Part shown: positions 1-8,015 of the stretch, in pieces
Layout of the letters: the number at the start of each line of letters is the position of its first letter
Position numbering within the stretch: the stretch's first letter is position 1
Assembly (NCBI GenBank): GCA_023150775.1
Contig: JAKLKE010000012.1
Location: 1 to 46,090, forward strand
Length of the DNA: 46,090 bases
DNA from: Myxococcota bacterium
GTDB taxonomy: Bacteria > Myxococcota_A > UBA796 > CAJQPC01
Direction of reading: 5' to 3'
Notes under the pieces: generated by a model
Database searches by the model: none
Told to the model about the DNA's origin: nothing
The model's input: the letters and a program-made list of their open reading frames with translations, nothing else
Made by a program: the position numbers and the translations under genes

Positions 1-1202
1 ACCAAGACGGCGACGGCGTCACCGCGTCGGCCTATGGCGGCACAGACTGCAACGACACAAACTCCAGCATCAAGCCCGGCGCGACGGAGACTTGGTACGA
101 CGGTGTGGATCAAGACTGCTCCGGCGGCAGCGACTACGACAAGGACGGCGACAGCTACACCAGCTCGGTGTACGGCGGCTCGGACTGCAACGACAACAGC
201 GCCGCGGTGAGCCCGGCCGCCACGGAGATCTGGTACGACGGCGTCGATCAGAACTGTGACAGCAAGAACGATTATGACCGCGACGCCGACGGCTACACCC
301 CCACGGCCTACGGCGGCAACGACTGTGACGACACCAAGTCTACGGTGAACGTCGGCGCCGCCGAGGTCTGGTATGACGGCGTCGATCAGAACTGTGACGG
401 CGGCAGCGACTACGACCAGGACGGCGACGGTGAGGAGTCCGACAGCCACGGCGGCGACGACTGTGACGACACCCGCGTTGACGTGAACACCTCGGCGACG
501 GAGGTGTGGTACGACGGCACAGACACCGACTGCGACGGCCTGAGCGACTACGACCGCGACTACGACGGCGACGACGCCAAGGCCTATGGCGGCACGGACT
601 GTGACGACGACGAGGCGACGGTGTACTCCGGCGCCACCGAGCTGCGTGACGGCCTCGACAACGACTGTGACCTGACCTGTGACGAGGGCCTGATCAGCGC
701 CGGTGACCTCATCGTGACCGAGGTGATGGTGAACCCCAGCATCGCCACCGACCCCAACGGCGAGTGGATTGAGCTGTACAACACCACCACCACCGACATC
801 GCCATCTGCGCGGGCTGGACCTTCGCCGACACCACCTCGACGGATCGTGCGGTGGACACGAGCTTCAACGTCCTCGTCCCGGCGAAGGGCTACGCCACCT
901 TGGCCTATGAGTCCAACACCGCGAGCAACGGCGGCCTGGTGATGGACGGGGAGTACCACTCCACGCTCAACTTCTCCAACAGCTCCGGCGACACGCTCAC
1001 GCTCAAGTTCAACACGGTCACCATCGACACCTTGACCTTCACCGGGACTTGGCCCTTCGGCACCGGCGAGTCGATGCACCTCAAGGCGTCCAAACACGAC
1101 GCGACGAGCAACAACACCGCCGCCAACTGGTGCAAGTCTACGACGGCGGCGGGCAACGGCGAGAAGGGCAGCCCTGGCGCGGCGGAGTCGGGCTGCCCCT
1201 GA
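1..1202 (+). CDS. MopE-repeat protein with C-terminal lamin-tail domain (5' partial)
   Basis: The reading frame is already open at the left edge, so the N-terminus lies outside the window. What is visible starts with five Asp/Cys-rich repeats of about 46 residues, each with a DC(N/D)D core, a WYDGVDQ(N/D)C block and a DYDxDGD loop. These are of the MopE / putative metal-binding type common in myxobacterial secreted proteins and probably bind calcium or another divalent metal. From about position 700 a beta-sandwich-like segment begins (DLIVTEVMVNP, GEWIELYN, then a glycine/serine-rich end); this matches the lamin-tail (LTD) family, which often sits at the C-terminus of bacterial extracellular proteins. 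The protein is likely secreted or surface-bound. No anchor is seen after the LTD; it ends 13 nt before the convergent lyase-like gene. Family calls are firm, the biological role is unknown. Confidence 0.85.
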   Translation, partial: QDGDGVTASAYGGTDCNDTNSSIKPGATETWYDGVDQDCSGGSDYDKDGDSYTSSVYGGSDCNDNSAAVSPAATEIWYDGVDQNCDSKNDYDRDADGYTPTAYGGNDCDDTKSTVNVGAAEVWYDGVDQNCDGGSDYDQDGDGEESDSHGGDDCDDTRVDVNTSATEVWYDGTDTDCDGLSDYDRDYDGDDAKAYGGTDCDDDEATVYSGATELRDGLDNDCDLTCDEGLISAGDLIVTEVMVNPSIATDPNGEWIELYNTTTTDIAICAGWTFADTTSTDRAVDTSFNVLVPAKGYATLAYESNTASNGGLVMDGEYHSTLNFSNSSGDTLTLKFNTVTIDTLTFTGTWPFGTGESMHLKASKHDATSNNTAANWCKSTTAAGNGEKGSPGAAESGCP

Positions 1203-1215
1203 GCCCCGGCGCGTC

Positions 1216-3360
1216 TCACTCGACGACGATCACCGCGTCGTCGCCCTCGGCGAGGGTCACCCCGTCGAGGGTCAACGACTGACCGTGCAGGATCAGCGCC
1301 AAGCCGCCGTCTTCGCTCCACAAAGCGAAGGCGGCGTCTGTGCGGATGACCCCACCGTCGGGCAGGGTGAACGACTCGGGCGCGTCGGGATCCCGGGAGA
1401 GCGCCCAGTGGGTCTCGTCGGCGAGCTGAACCTCGATCAGCGCCCAGCCCTCTCCTTGCGCCACGATGGTCACGGGGAGGGGGCCGTCCTCCTCCCCAAG
1501 CCCAGCGCCGACACGATAGGGCGCGAGCACGGCCAAGAAACCTGGCGCCACGGCGTTCACGACCCCGTCGAGCACGCTGTGGTGGGCCACGTCGCGGCTG
1601 AGGTTAAACTCATGAACGTAGGGCGCCTCAAACGACACAAACTCGGGCGTCGTCGGCGTCAGGCCCGGGGCGGTGGAGGCCAAGGTGACGCGCACCCCGG
1701 CGAGGGACCGCTCCCAGGTGGCGCCGTCGTCGTGCTGGGTGAAGGCGCCGCCGACCTCATCCGACGCCCAGCCGCCCACACGCCAGCGGTGCTCCCTTGG
1801 GCTCGTGGTATCGGGATCTAGGCGGTCCAAGACGATAAAATATCGACCGTCTACGGCGATCAGCGCCCGGCGCTGGTCGGTGTCCTCAAACCGCATCATC
1901 GCCTCGGCCAGCTCGACACGTTCGCCGTCGTGAAGCTGCTCAAAGGTCGCGTCGGTGTCGCCGAAGTTGGTGAGCAGGCCCTTCTCGGGGGCGCCGCGCC
2001 CGTCGATGAGCAGCACGTTGTGCGCATAGGGCTCGCTGGTGACGGCATTGTCGAGCTCGTTGGGTTTGTAATAGCCGGGGTCTACCAGCTCGGCGATAAA
2101 CGACACAAACCGCGCGTCGGCGTCCCAGCCCGAACGAAACACGGCCTCCCCGGCGACGGGCATCAGGCGCGTGAGGAACGGCGGCTCGGTAGGCGCCTCC
2201 TCGGAGACGTAGATGAGGTGATGGGGGATGAGGTTCTGTCCGTGGCTCATCTCCATCGGGCGCTCGGTGACGTTCTCCCAGTCCCAGCGGGTGTGAGGCG
2301 CGCCGCCGAAGCTGGTCAACAAGGCGCCGCCGTTCAGGGGGTTAAAGTAGCCGTCCTCTTTGGGGGCGCGTAGGCCCGAGGGCAGGCGTAGGGTGATCGA
2401 CCAGTCTACGGCGGCGTGAAACTGCGGGTCAAACAGGGGGTTCTGGAAGGTGAAGGGCGCCCCCTCGACGCAGCCGTGGCCGATCCAGGGGTCGATGTCT
2501 TGGCGGTTGCGGCAGTCAGACTCAAACACGGCGTCCGCGTCGAGGCTGTTGTGGGCGGCGATAAAAAACGCCATGGCCGCCGAGAGCCCGAAGCCGTAAT
2601 AAAACGGCCCCTCGGACACACCACCATCGGACTGCACATACTGCCCGGTGGGGCCCCAGAGGTAACTCAGCTCCGACACAGACCAGTTGAGCCACTCTTC
2701 AGCGTCGGGCGCGTCGGGGAAGGCCAAGGCGATCACGCCCACGGCGGAGGCGGTGCGGATGGGGTGATTGTTCTGGGAGACGCCGAGGGTGATCTGTCGC
2801 ATCACGTCCTCCTCAAGGTACTCGTCCCAGAACATCGTCGTGACCTTGATGAGCTTGGTCTCTAAGGCCAAGGCCTCGTCTTCAGGGATGCGCCCGGCGG
2901 CGAGGAGCAGGTCGTGGGCGCTGGCGTAGCCGATCAGGGGGCCGGGCATCCGGATGTTCACGTCCCAGTCGGAGTTGTCCTCAAAGTTGTCGTCAAACAC
3001 TGCCATCGCCGCGCGGCTGAGCTGGGCCGCCGCCTCGGCTTCAGCCTCGTCGTCGCTCAGATACGCGATGGTGGCGGCGCACTCGGCGACGGTGGCGTTG
3101 GCGCCGTGCGCGCCGCTGTCCCAGTCTCCGGGGGTGGGCTCACGAAGGGGCGCGGCGGCGCAGGTGGCCAGCTTCGCCCAGATGGTGGCCCAGGGCTCGT
3201 CGTTGAGGCGGGCGAGGGTGGCGGCGCGGCGGTCCTCGGTGAGCAATAGATGAGGGTGAACCAGGGGCTTGGCGCCCTCAGGCTTGGGCTCATCGCCCCC
3301 GGCGCAGGCCATGATCCCAAGGAGCGGGCTGAGATGGACGATTGTGTTGAGTCGGATCAT
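1216..3360 (-). CDS. Heparinase II/III-like polysaccharide lyase lipoprotein
   Basis: This 714-residue protein begins with a signal peptide ending in a lipobox (GIMAC), so it is probably a lipoprotein on the outer membrane or in the periplasm. After the opening LLLTEDRRAATLARL, typical of the N-terminus of alginate-lyase/heparinase-like proteins, comes a helical toroid-like half up to about residue 330 and then a beta-rich half starting near AGEAVFRSGWD, the heparinase II/III C-terminal pattern. The family cleaves uronic-acid polysaccharides by beta-elimination, leaving unsaturated sugar ends. The gene directly upstream encodes a GH105-like hydrolase, the enzyme class that removes such ends, and the two overlap by ATGA, so translational coupling is likely. 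The substrate cannot be read from sequence. A pectate- or alginate-type lyase of similar fold is an alternative. Confidence 0.75.
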   Translation of the reverse strand: MIRLNTIVHLSPLLGIMACAGGDEPKPEGAKPLVHPHLLLTEDRRAATLARLNDEPWATIWAKLATCAAAPLREPTPGDWDSGAHGANATVAECAATIAYLSDDEAEAEAAAQLSRAAMAVFDDNFEDNSDWDVNIRMPGPLIGYASAHDLLLAAGRIPEDEALALETKLIKVTTMFWDEYLEEDVMRQITLGVSQNNHPIRTASAVGVIALAFPDAPDAEEWLNWSVSELSYLWGPTGQYVQSDGGVSEGPFYYGFGLSAAMAFFIAAHNSLDADAVFESDCRNRQDIDPWIGHGCVEGAPFTFQNPLFDPQFHAAVDWSITLRLPSGLRAPKEDGYFNPLNGGALLTSFGGAPHTRWDWENVTERPMEMSHGQNLIPHHLIYVSEEAPTEPPFLTRLMPVAGEAVFRSGWDADARFVSFIAELVDPGYYKPNELDNAVTSEPYAHNVLLIDGRGAPEKGLLTNFGDTDATFEQLHDGERVELAEAMMRFEDTDQRRALIAVDGRYFIVLDRLDPDTTSPREHRWRVGGWASDEVGGAFTQHDDGATWERSLAGVRVTLASTAPGLTPTTPEFVSFEAPYVHEFNLSRDVAHHSVLDGVVNAVAPGFLAVLAPYRVGAGLGEEDGPLPVTIVAQGEGWALIEVQLADETHWALSRDPDAPESFTLPDGGVIRTDAAFALWSEDGGLALILHGQSLTLDGVTLAEGDDAVIVVE

Positions 3361-4508
3361 GGGGTCTCCGCGCGGGGTCGGCCATCGGCCTCGGCGAAGG
3401 CCAAGGCCACGGCGCCGACGCCTAAGATGATGTCGTCGAGCTGGGCGACGCTCAGGTAGTAGTCGTAATCGCCAGGGTTTGTGCCGAAAGACGTGCCCTT
3501 CACCACCCAGGCGCCGTCTTCATCTTGCTCCACACGCCCCAAGAGGCCGTCGAGCGCCCGGTCGATGGCGGGGTTTGTCTGTGTGGGGTCGAGCAGGCCG
3601 AGGTCTACGCCGCGCATCAGGGCGGTGACGATCAGGGCGGCGGCGGAGGTCTCGGTGTAGTTGTTGTCCTCGGGGGTGGCCGTGAGCACGGTCGGCCAGA
3701 GGCCGTCTTGGGCTTGGGTGCTGAGCACGGCCTCGGCGTGGGCCACAAACGCGACGCCGAGGGCCTCGGCCTGGGGGTGGCCTTGGGGCAGGCGGGCATA
3801 GGTCTCGACGGCCATCAACAGCGCCCAGGAGTTTCCACGGGCCCAATACACGGCCTCGGCGGGGATGTTCTCGCCTGTGGGGACGTCATAGGCGTGGCGA
3901 TAGAGGCCATCGTCTGGGTCTACGAGCAGCGCGACGAAGGCGTCGTGTTGGGTGAGCGCGCTCTGTAAGAACAGGTCATCGCCGGTCTGATCGTGTCGGT
4001 TGAGCGCCGTCACGCCGACCATAAACATCGAGTCTACCCAGACCTGATCGAGGTCCTCAAACACGCTGCCGTCGCCCCAATGTTGGATCGCGCCGTTCTC
4101 GGCGTAGCGGGCGACGCTGAGGTAACGGTCGGCGGCGTCTAGAATCGGGGTGTAGCGGCCGGTGGGCGCTAAGGTCTCTAGGGCGGCGGCGATCATCGCC
4201 GGAGACATTGAGTCCGAGGAGTTGAAGTCTTTGGGCGGGTCGGCGGTGAAGCGCGGCAGCTCGTCGTCCAGCCAGTCTTGGAGGTAAAGATCGACACCTA
4301 AGGACGGGTCAACCTCGTGAACCCCCAGCAGGCCCGTGGCCCACACGGTCTGCATCCAGTCCAGAGGCAGGCTCTCGGCGGGCCAGCGTGTCATGCCTTG
4401 GCTGGCGAGGGCCTGGGCGATGGGCAGGGTGTCGTGGGGCTTGGGCCCGTCTTGCGCCTCGGGGGGCGCGCAGGCGAAGAGCAGGGGGAGCAGGGCGGTG
4501 AGGTGCAT
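3357..4508 (-). CDS. GH88/GH105-like unsaturated glucuronyl/rhamnogalacturonyl hydrolase lipoprotein
   Basis: A 383-residue (alpha/alpha)6-barrel enzyme. WVDSMFM near residue 157 holds the likely catalytic Asp (D159), and YWARGNSWALLM plus ETSAAALI are standard GH105/GH88 landmarks. The family hydrolyses the unsaturated uronic acid that a polysaccharide lyase leaves at the non-reducing end. The start at 4508 gives MHLTALLPLLFAC, a compact lipoprotein signal; an upstream in-frame GTG at 4523 exists but overlaps a -10-like TACAAT that ends six nt before the 4508 ATG, so the downstream start is preferred and the mRNA may be leaderless. The stop overlaps the start of the lyase gene by 4 nt. Together they form a small uronan-degradation unit acting outside the cytoplasm. 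The family call is firm; the sugar specificity is not known. Confidence 0.82.
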   Translation of the reverse strand: MHLTALLPLLFACAPPEAQDGPKPHDTLPIAQALASQGMTRWPAESLPLDWMQTVWATGLLGVHEVDPSLGVDLYLQDWLDDELPRFTADPPKDFNSSDSMSPAMIAAALETLAPTGRYTPILDAADRYLSVARYAENGAIQHWGDGSVFEDLDQVWVDSMFMVGVTALNRHDQTGDDLFLQSALTQHDAFVALLVDPDDGLYRHAYDVPTGENIPAEAVYWARGNSWALLMAVETYARLPQGHPQAEALGVAFVAHAEAVLSTQAQDGLWPTVLTATPEDNNYTETSAAALIVTALMRGVDLGLLDPTQTNPAIDRALDGLLGRVEQDEDGAWVVKGTSFGTNPGDYDYYLSVAQLDDIILGVGAVALAFAEADGRPRAETP

Positions 4509-4514
4509 CTTGGG

Positions 4515-4520
4515 ATTGTA
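4515..4520 (-). promoter_or_regulatory. Putative -10 element (TACAAT) for the GH105/lyase pair
   Basis: On the minus strand GGTGTACAAT ends six nt before the ATG at 4508. The hexamer matches the bacterial -10 consensus at four of six positions, including both A/T anchors. This spacing would place the transcript start at or next to the ATG. No good -35 was seen. Confidence 0.4.
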
Positions 4521-4567
4521 CACCGGGACGGCGCGGGGAATCGGCGCGAAGGCGCAGAGTTTGCCCC

Positions 4568-5476
4568 TCAGCGCGTCAGCTCGACCACCCCGGCCTCGAT
4601 GAGACGCCGCATCAGCGCCTCACGGGCGGGCGGCAGCTCCTTGAGGGTCGGCTCGGCCTGAAGGGACTGAATGAGCGGGCCTTGGCGACCGGCGAGCTCC
4701 ACCCACAGATGTTTGACCTCGACGAGCGGCGAGAGCCCGCCGGCCCCGGCGCGCTCGTGGGACTGGCCGCTCACCACCCCCCGGCAGAGCAGGGTGACGG
4801 GCTGCTCTTCAGCGCGGGCGACGGTGATGAGGCGGTCGCGGCTCACCTGCCCGGCCTCGATCTTGGGGAAGACGTCCTCGGGGCCCACCCCACCCAAGGC
4901 GGCGCGGACAAGCTCGGTGGGCGCGGGCAGCTCGGCGACGAGCAGGTAAGGCGGCAGGCGCAGGCGCCCCCGCTTGAGCTGGGCGCTCGACGGCGGCGAC
5001 GGCGGGCCCGGCGCCTCAGCACGACCGGCGGCCTCACGCAAGGCGGCGGCGTTGTCCACCAAGGCGCGCTCGACGCTGAGCACGGCGCGGATGAGACGCC
5101 CGGCGACCTCGGGGATGTTGTCCTCTAAGGTGTCGAGCAGCGCGCTCAGGTGATCCCCAAAGCGGGCGCTGCGCTCGGCGAGGGGCAAAAAGAGCGCGGG
5201 GCCGCTCAAAAATCGAGAGAGCGCCCGGGGGTTGTCGGCGCCGATGGCGGCGGCGCTCAAGGGGTAAGCGCGGCAGAGCGCGGCCATGAGGTAACGGCGG
5301 CGCCCCTCAGCGTCGGCCTGCAGCCCGGCGAGGCTCATCGCGCAGAACCGCGCCCGATCCACCTCGGCGAGCCCGTGCTGATGCAACACAGAGTCGCGGT
5401 CGGCGGCGAAGGCGTCGCGCAGCTCCTCGTCAAACAGGAGGCGCTCGTAGAGCGTCCAGGCCGCTGTGGGGCTCAC
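4568..5476 (-). CDS. MNIO (DUF692) partner protein, LigA/Nif11-like N-terminus
   Basis: A 302-residue soluble protein with a GTG start inside the stop codon of the DUF692 gene (GTGA overlap), so the two are translationally coupled. The first 45 residues (YERLLFDEELRDAFAADRD, then VLHQHGL) resemble the short helical LigA/Nif11-type domain. The middle is helical up to about residue 150, followed by a Pro/Ala linker and a C-terminal mixed region ending in a winged-helix-like stretch (PPAREALMRRLIEAGVVEL). MNIO enzymes usually need a partner that binds the precursor peptide (MbnC, TglI-type); position, coupling and size fit that role. I do not recognise a named family, so partner function is an inference from context. 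No signal peptide or membrane segment is present. Confidence 0.6.
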   Translation of the reverse strand: MSPTAAWTLYERLLFDEELRDAFAADRDSVLHQHGLAEVDRARFCAMSLAGLQADAEGRRRYLMAALCRAYPLSAAAIGADNPRALSRFLSGPALFLPLAERSARFGDHLSALLDTLEDNIPEVAGRLIRAVLSVERALVDNAAALREAAGRAEAPGPPSPPSSAQLKRGRLRLPPYLLVAELPAPTELVRAALGGVGPEDVFPKIEAGQVSRDRLITVARAEEQPVTLLCRGVVSGQSHERAGAGGLSPLVEVKHLWVELAGRQGPLIQSLQAEPTLKELPPAREALMRRLIEAGVVELTR

Positions 5477-6384
5477 CGGGACTCCTGGGCCAGCTCGGCC
5501 TTGACCTTCTCGCGCAGCTCTGTAGACGCGGCGCCCAAGAGCACACGCTCCCGCGCCCGGCGGAGCAGCGGCAGGGCCGTAGACGCGGCGGCGCCTTCAC
5601 ACTCCACACAGACCGCCTTGAGGTTCTCACAGCGCGACAACAGCAGGCGAAACACCTGCCAGGTCTCGGGCAGGGGCGGGAGATCGTGGGCGTCGAGGTA
5701 GATCGGCTGGCCGTCGCGGGTCTGAATCACGCCCCCGGCGATGTGCAGCTCGACCACACGGGAGAGGTCCAAGGTGTCGAGGCCGTCGCCCAAGCCCGCG
5801 CCCCGGGCGAGCTGGTGGGAGACGACGTGCCCGGCGTCGAGCAAGAGGCCGCTGTCTGTGCGGCGGCTCAGCTCGGCCAAAAAGGTGAAGATGTCGAGCT
5901 CACCCAAGGTGAAGGTGACCGGCGCGGGCTCCAACAGAAGCGGCGCGTCCACGGCCTGCCGCACCTCCATCACCCGCATGACGGCCTCATCCAGAGACTC
6001 CGGGGTCAAGATCGGCGGCACAAAGTAGCCGAGCTGAATGGAGTAGCCCGGGGTGTCGCCGACAAAACAGACGGCCACGTCCTGCGCCAGCCAGGCCGAG
6101 CCCACGGCGCGCACATGGGCGCCCACGGCGTCGAGCCAGGGCCGAGGGTTGGGGTAGGGGCCGCAGAGGTTGAGGCAGCTCGGGTGGTAGAGCACGGGCA
6201 CACCCAGGCGGCGGAGCTCGGCGAGGGGGCGCTCCATGAAGCTGTGCTGCACGGCGCCCGCGTACTCGATGAACGCCGGGCCGCCTCGGGCGCGGGCCAA
6301 GGCCACGGGGTCGGGCTCGGCGCCGAAGCTCAGGCTGACGCCGACGCCGAGGGTGGGCAGGGACGCGGGGGTGAAGGGGGTCAC
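5473..6384 (-). CDS. DUF692-family multinuclear non-heme iron oxidase (MNIO)
   Basis: A 303-residue TIM-barrel-type protein of the DUF692/MNIO family, whose members (MbnB, TglH and others) use two or three iron ions and O2 to remodel cysteines or backbone atoms in peptides. Likely metal ligands are H67 (YHPSC), E152 (LLLEPAP), D183 and H186/H190 (LLDAGHVVSH), H214 (VELHIAGG), D231/H233 (LDAHDLP) and E261. The SEHL-type ligand motif expected near residue 100 reads AQDV here, so this is a divergent member. The GTG at 6384 is chosen because the family N-terminus (GVGVSLSF) starts right after it and a TAGACT -10-like element lies seven nt upstream. It is coupled to the partner gene downstream. 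No short precursor-peptide gene is visible nearby. Confidence 0.8.
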   Translation of the reverse strand: MTPFTPASLPTLGVGVSLSFGAEPDPVALARARGGPAFIEYAGAVQHSFMERPLAELRRLGVPVLYHPSCLNLCGPYPNPRPWLDAVGAHVRAVGSAWLAQDVAVCFVGDTPGYSIQLGYFVPPILTPESLDEAVMRVMEVRQAVDAPLLLEPAPVTFTLGELDIFTFLAELSRRTDSGLLLDAGHVVSHQLARGAGLGDGLDTLDLSRVVELHIAGGVIQTRDGQPIYLDAHDLPPLPETWQVFRLLLSRCENLKAVCVECEGAAASTALPLLRRARERVLLGAASTELREKVKAELAQESR

Positions 6385-6391
6385 GGCGGCC

Positions 6392-6397
6392 AGTCTA
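6392..6397 (-). promoter_or_regulatory. Putative -10 element (TAGACT), leaderless start of the MNIO operon
   Basis: On the minus strand GGTGTAGACT is followed by seven nt and then the GTG start at 6384. There is no Shine-Dalgarno sequence between them. A transcript starting 7 nt after this hexamer would begin on the start codon. Confidence 0.4.
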
Positions 6398-6447
6398 CAC
6401 CGCTTGGCGCCGGGCGGGTTAAAGGCGAGGGTCGCCAAGGAGCGCCT

Positions 6448-7299
6448 GTGCCGCGTGTGATCGTCTTCGACTTCGACGGGACCATGACCGACGCCGAGCG
6501 GGAGGGCGCGCCCTTTCGTGGCGGCTACCTGGAGGACCTCGCGGCGCTCACCGGCCTGCCCTTGGCCGAGATCGAGGCCAGCGCGGCCCGGTTTGAGGCC
6601 GAGGTCGCCGCGAACCCCCAGCGCTTCGGCTGGATCTTCGGCGGCCACATCGTCGCCCCGGCCATCGTCGATCCTTACCTGCGCATGATGCCCGTCGCCC
6701 GTCGTATCTTGGACGAGGCGGGCGCTTTTATGGTGGAGGCCGAGCGCAGCCGCCTGCTCGACGCCATCCTCTACAAGTACAACTACACGAAGACCCACAT
6801 CGCCTTTCGGGAGGGCGCCCGGGAGCTGCTCTTGGGGCTCCAGGGCCAAGAGGTCCACATCGTCACGAACTCCCACACCGACGCCGTTCAGCACAAGCTC
6901 AAGGTGCTGGGAACAGGCAACGACGGTGTTGACTCCTTGGCCTGGCTGCAGGCCCGGGTGGTGGGGCGGGCGCGTAAATACATCATCGACCCCAGCTTTG
7001 AGGCTGTGCCCGAGGCGCTCACGCTGCCCGGGCTCTCCAGGCCGGTGCTGCTGCGCCGCAAGCACTACCATGACGTGCTGGAGGGCATCCTCAACGCCGC
7101 CGGGGCGAGCTGGTCGGAGCTGACGGTGGTGGGCGACATCTTTGAGCTCGACCTGTGCTTGCCCGCGGCGATGGGGGCCACGGTGGCGCTGATCACCAAC
7201 CCCTTCACGCCGGACTACGAGCGGGCGTACCTCGCCTCGATCCCCAACGGGCGCCTGCTCTCCACGCTCAGCGAAGCGGCGCCGCTGGTGGCCGAATGA
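6448..7299 (+). CDS. HAD-superfamily hydrolase (phosphatase-like)
   Basis: A 283-residue cytosolic protein opening with VIVFDFDGTMTD, the HAD nucleophile motif DxDGT with D as nucleophile and the second Asp as general acid. Motif II is IVTNSHTD and motif III/IV lies in VVGDIFELDLCLPAAMG, which carries the Mg-binding acidic residues. HAD enzymes dephosphorylate small molecules or proteins; the substrate is not evident. The GTG start is set by a strong AAGGAG five nt upstream; the reading frame is open further 5' but that part is antisense to the MNIO gene. The gene is divergent from the MNIO operon (63-bp spacer) and overlaps the next gene by ATGA. Assignment to the superfamily is firm. Confidence 0.85.
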   Translation: MPRVIVFDFDGTMTDAEREGAPFRGGYLEDLAALTGLPLAEIEASAARFEAEVAANPQRFGWIFGGHIVAPAIVDPYLRMMPVARRILDEAGAFMVEAERSRLLDAILYKYNYTKTHIAFREGARELLLGLQGQEVHIVTNSHTDAVQHKLKVLGTGNDGVDSLAWLQARVVGRARKYIIDPSFEAVPEALTLPGLSRPVLLRRKHYHDVLEGILNAAGASWSELTVVGDIFELDLCLPAAMGATVALITNPFTPDYERAYLASIPNGRLLSTLSEAAPLVAE

Positions 7300-8015
7300 T
7301 CGCCGCGTGGGTGGTGGGTGGCTTGGCCTTCGCCGCGCCGCCGGAGGTGATCGAGCTGAATCGGGGCTACACCCACCTCTACGCCTTGGTCGGTGAGGGC
7401 GTGGTGATCGTCGACACCGGCTACCCGGGCGATGACAAAGCCGCGCTCAAGGGCCTCGCTGAGGCCGGGATCGCTGAGGACAAGGTGACGGCGATCGTGA
7501 TCACCCACGCCCACTCCGACCACACCGGCGGCGCGGCGGCGCTGGCGGCGCGGCTGCAGGTGCCCGTGTTGATGGGCGCAGGCGACGTGCCCGAGGCCGC
7601 CCAAGGCGTGAACGCCGAGGCCAGCCCCACCACCGCCCGGGCGGCGTTCATGAGCCGCTTCTTCCCCGAGACCTTCGACACCTTCACGGCCACACCCGTC
7701 ACCGCGCCGATGTCCCTCGCCGAGTACGGCGTAGACGCCCAGGTGAGCCCCGTCGGCGGCCACACCGAGGGCTCGCTCATCGTCACCGCCGGGACGACCT
7801 TGTTTGTCGGCGACCTCATCCGCGGCGGCATCGTGCGCCGCAAAGCGCCGCGCCTGCACTACTACCAGCTCAACATCGACGCCGCCCACGCCGCCCTCGG
7901 CGCGGCCTTGGGCCCTGAATTCACGGTGGTGCTCCCCGCGCATGGCGGGCCGCTCAGCCCCGAGGGCGTGCGGCGGTTTCTGGCGGACTACAGCGCGCGT
8001 CAGACCCCGAGGTGA
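7296..8015 (+). CDS. Exported metallo-beta-lactamase-fold hydrolase
   Basis: A 239-residue MBL-fold protein. The zinc signature THAHSDH sits at residues 70-76 (H71, H73, D75, H76), with further ligands in GGHTEGS, the VGDLI Asp and PAHGG. A short hydrophobic N-terminus ending AFAAPP looks like a cleavable signal peptide, so it probably acts in the periplasm. The family includes glyoxalase II-like thioesterases, beta-lactamases and lactonases; nothing here picks one, and the length is close to subclass B3-like or generic MBL hydrolases. The ATG overlaps the stop of the HAD gene (ATGA), indicating one transcript. Its 3' end overlaps the convergent channel gene by 16 nt. Confidence 0.85.
   Translation: MIAAWVVGGLAFAAPPEVIELNRGYTHLYALVGEGVVIVDTGYPGDDKAALKGLAEAGIAEDKVTAIVITHAHSDHTGGAAALAARLQVPVLMGAGDVPEAAQGVNAEASPTTARAAFMSRFFPETFDTFTATPVTAPMSLAEYGVDAQVSPVGGHTEGSLIVTAGTTLFVGDLIRGGIVRRKAPRLHYYQLNIDAAHAALGAALGPEFTVVLPAHGGPLSPEGVRRFLADYSARQTPR

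Noticed and set aside
1285-3253. Several plus-strand open frames of 86-178 residues
   Set aside because: They are antisense to the polysaccharide lyase gene, show no domain, signal or ribosome site, and are explained by high GC.
5686-6447. An N-terminal extension of 254 residues on the HAD phosphatase
   Set aside because: It lies antisense to the MNIO gene, is rich in Gly/Ala/Arg/His without structure, and a strong ribosome site precedes the GTG at 6448 where the family sequence begins.
6385-7071. An N-terminal extension of 229 residues on the MNIO gene
   Set aside because: It is antisense to the HAD gene and low-complexity. The family N-terminus begins right after the GTG at 6384.
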